Shown in pieces: positions 62,813 to 64,000 of a DNA stretch of 64,000 nucleotides (position 1 is its first letter; every line of letters begins with the position of its first letter). A model generated the notes under the pieces. That model had not been told where the DNA came from, did not search any database, and was given only the letters and a program-made list of their open reading frames with translations. The DNA is from Flavipsychrobacter sp. (GTDB lineage: Bacteria; Bacteroidota; Bacteroidia; Chitinophagales; Chitinophagaceae). Location of the stretch: the NCBI GenBank assembly GCA_024508935.1, contig JANINW010000019.1:154823-218822 (forward strand). The letters are read 5' to 3'. Made by a program: the position numbers and the translations under genes.

Positions 62813-64000
62813 AACTGTACGGGTTTCATGAGGGGGTGATCGTCTTTTAAATTTTCTGGCGTAAGGCTTGGCAGCACTTTTTCCGAGCGGTCCATAAGCG
62901 TGGTAATAAAGCTCCGGAACAATATCATAGCAGGCGGATTTTTTTCAATGACCATGCTATACATGCTTACCGGCCGGTAGGGTATATCGCCTATCTTGTT
63001 TTTATCCAGGTCGTAGCCCTCGTATTTGTCCCAGTAATTATGGTCGAAATTGTTAAGTACCAGGCTGCCATTGGTACCTACGTCAAATGTGTTCCCAATA
63101 AAATTGTTGTTATTCAGTTTTATATCCATGCAGCTGGCCTGTATTTTCAATCCCCAGCCGTTGCCATAGAAAGAATTTTTGTGCATCTCTACGCGGCTTA
63201 CGCCTTCCATAAAAATGCCGCTGGTATTCTTTTTAAATACATTGCCCTCTATACGACTGTCTGATATTTCTTTCAGCAGTATGCCATATGCTGCGTCTCC
63301 CCAGTTCTCCCTGAAGGTATTGCGGAACATGCGTACATGGTTGGAGAACATGACAGCAACGCCTGCGCCGTTGTTCTCAAAAATGTTACTTGCATAAGTA
63401 TCATTATTGGAAAACATGAAATGCAGCCCATAACGCAGGTTACGAAAAGACCTGTTCTTCCAAATAAGGGAGTTGGTCACAAATTCAAAATAGATACCAT
63501 CGCGGTGGCCGGAAACGGTATTGCCGGTTATCTGCATACTGTCGCTTTTCCAGCAGTGTATGCCATTGCCGCTTTGTTGTTCCTCTTTTTGACTGGCTTT
63601 CAACGTATTGTTGCGGATAGTGCAGCGGATACCGTATTGGGAATAAATGCCAAAAAAGCAGTTCTCTAAATAATTTCCTTCTATAGTTATGTTGTGGCGG
63701 TTGCAGATCTTTATGCCGGCATAGTCGGTAATACTGGATATGCCCGAGTTGCATACCTTGAATCCTTTTATGACCACATCGTCTGCCTTTACCGAAATAT
63801 TTTCATATTTATGTTCTCCGTCAATAACCGGCATGTCTTTGCCCAGTAATGTAATGGGCTTGTCTATAACCAGGTTATGCTCATGGTATATGCCCTGCTG
63901 TACAATAATAGTATCGTAGGGCGCTGCAATAACCAGTGCCTGTGCAATGTTCTTTAGAGCTGCATTTTTACCAACAGTAAGTTGGCGTGCGGTTGCAGGT
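62809..64000 (-). CDS. nosD: NosD: periplasmic beta-helix copper/sulfur delivery protein, 5' end missing
   Basis: The frame is open to the window edge, so the start lies beyond 64000; the 397 residues seen are the C-terminal part. The first visible residues are PATARQLTVGKNAALKNIAQA, followed by APYDTIIVQQGIYHEHN typical of NosD. The rest is right-handed beta-helix (CASH) with rungs such as GNYLENCFFGIYSQYG and GNTVSGHRDGIYFEF. It ends NFDHNYWDKYEGYDLDKNKIGDIPYRP, a NosD hallmark. It works with NosFY in N2O reductase maturation. Upstream genes (nosZ, nosL) should lie beyond the window. Confidence 0.93.
   Translation of the reverse strand, partial: PATARQLTVGKNAALKNIAQALVIAAPYDTIIVQQGIYHEHNLVIDKPITLLGKDMPVIDGEHKYENISVKADDVVIKGFKVCNSGISSITDYAGIKICNRHNITIEGNYLENCFFGIYSQYGIRCTIRNNTLKASQKEEQQSGNGIHCWKSDSMQITGNTVSGHRDGIYFEFVTNSLIWKNRSFRNLRYGLHFMFSNNDTYASNIFENNGAGVAVMFSNHVRMFRNTFRENWGDAAYGILLKEISDSRIEGNVFKKNTSGIFMEGVSRVEMHKNSFYGNGWGLKIQASCMDIKLNNNNFIGNTFDVGTNGSLVLNNFDHNYWDKYEGYDLDKNKIGDIPYRPVSMYSMVIEKNPPAMILFRSFITTLMDRSEKVLPSLTPENLKDDHPLMKPVQL

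Noticed and set aside
1-64000. Insertion sequences, prophage genes, tRNA genes and attachment sites
   Set aside because: No transposase, integrase or phage protein and no recognisable tRNA cloverleaf or terminal inverted repeats were seen on reading both strands; absence is by eye only.

Overview
The window looks like chromosome from a member of the Bacteroidota, most probably the Chitinophagales/Chitinophagaceae. This rests on four large secreted proteins with type IX secretion (T9SS) C-terminal sorting domains, many lipoproteins with short lipoboxes, BlaI/M56 and PadR/PspC gene pairs, a GH3-family adenylating enzyme, and repeated TAnnTTTG promoter elements (the Bacteroidota -7 box), several lying almost on the start codon. 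The assignment is inference from protein families; no rRNA, tRNA, insertion sequence, prophage or CRISPR array was seen.

Layout. 1-4.5 kb: the tail of one gene, then a BlaI-type repressor, a DUF6624-like secreted protein and two tandem M56 (BlaR1-like) membrane metallopeptidases, with a perfect palindrome just upstream of the repressor. 4.6-13.5 kb: housekeeping and small genes (M49 dipeptidyl peptidase, DctA transporter, GNAT acetyltransferase, glycine-cleavage GcvT, an OmpR-type two-component pair, three small lipoproteins). 13.7-34.6 kb: a TPR protein followed by four consecutive giant T9SS cargo proteins (1359, 1301, 1359 and 2077 aa). These share a right-handed beta-helix core, a common block of Ig/PKD-like domains and a common sorting domain, but differ at their N-termini. 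The last is a two-helix version containing a remarkable tyrosine/asparagine repeat. This array is the most distinctive part of the window.

34.7-55.3 kb: a lipoprotein class D beta-lactamase, metF, lptB, GH3, an engB operon with a GT-C-like membrane protein, ubiE/menG, PspC/PadR, a GlcD-like oxidase, a sodium:solute symporter / LOG / O-methyltransferase / LysM-glucosaminidase / hpt run, mqnD (futalosine menaquinone pathway), and a compact three-gene unit of a seven-helix membrane protein, a NarL-type histidine kinase and its regulator. 55.5-59.3 kb: an unrecognised 732-aa protein with two Cys-patterned repeats, a SnoaL-like protein and an APH-type phosphotransferase. 59.4-64 kb: a nitrogen-oxide region with ScdA/RIC di-iron repair protein, a fasciclin lipoprotein, a group III truncated haemoglobin and nosY-nosF-nosD (maturation of N2O reductase), the last running off the window.

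Functional links: MqnD and UbiE/MenG both belong to menaquinone synthesis, the electron donor pool of such a respiratory chain. The nos genes, truncated haemoglobin and ScdA together suggest N2O respiration with protection from nitric oxide. The cell-envelope theme (T9SS surface proteins, LysM glucosaminidase, LptB, lipoproteins, M56 sensors, beta-lactamase) is strong throughout. All family calls come from reading the translated sequences; no database search was run.
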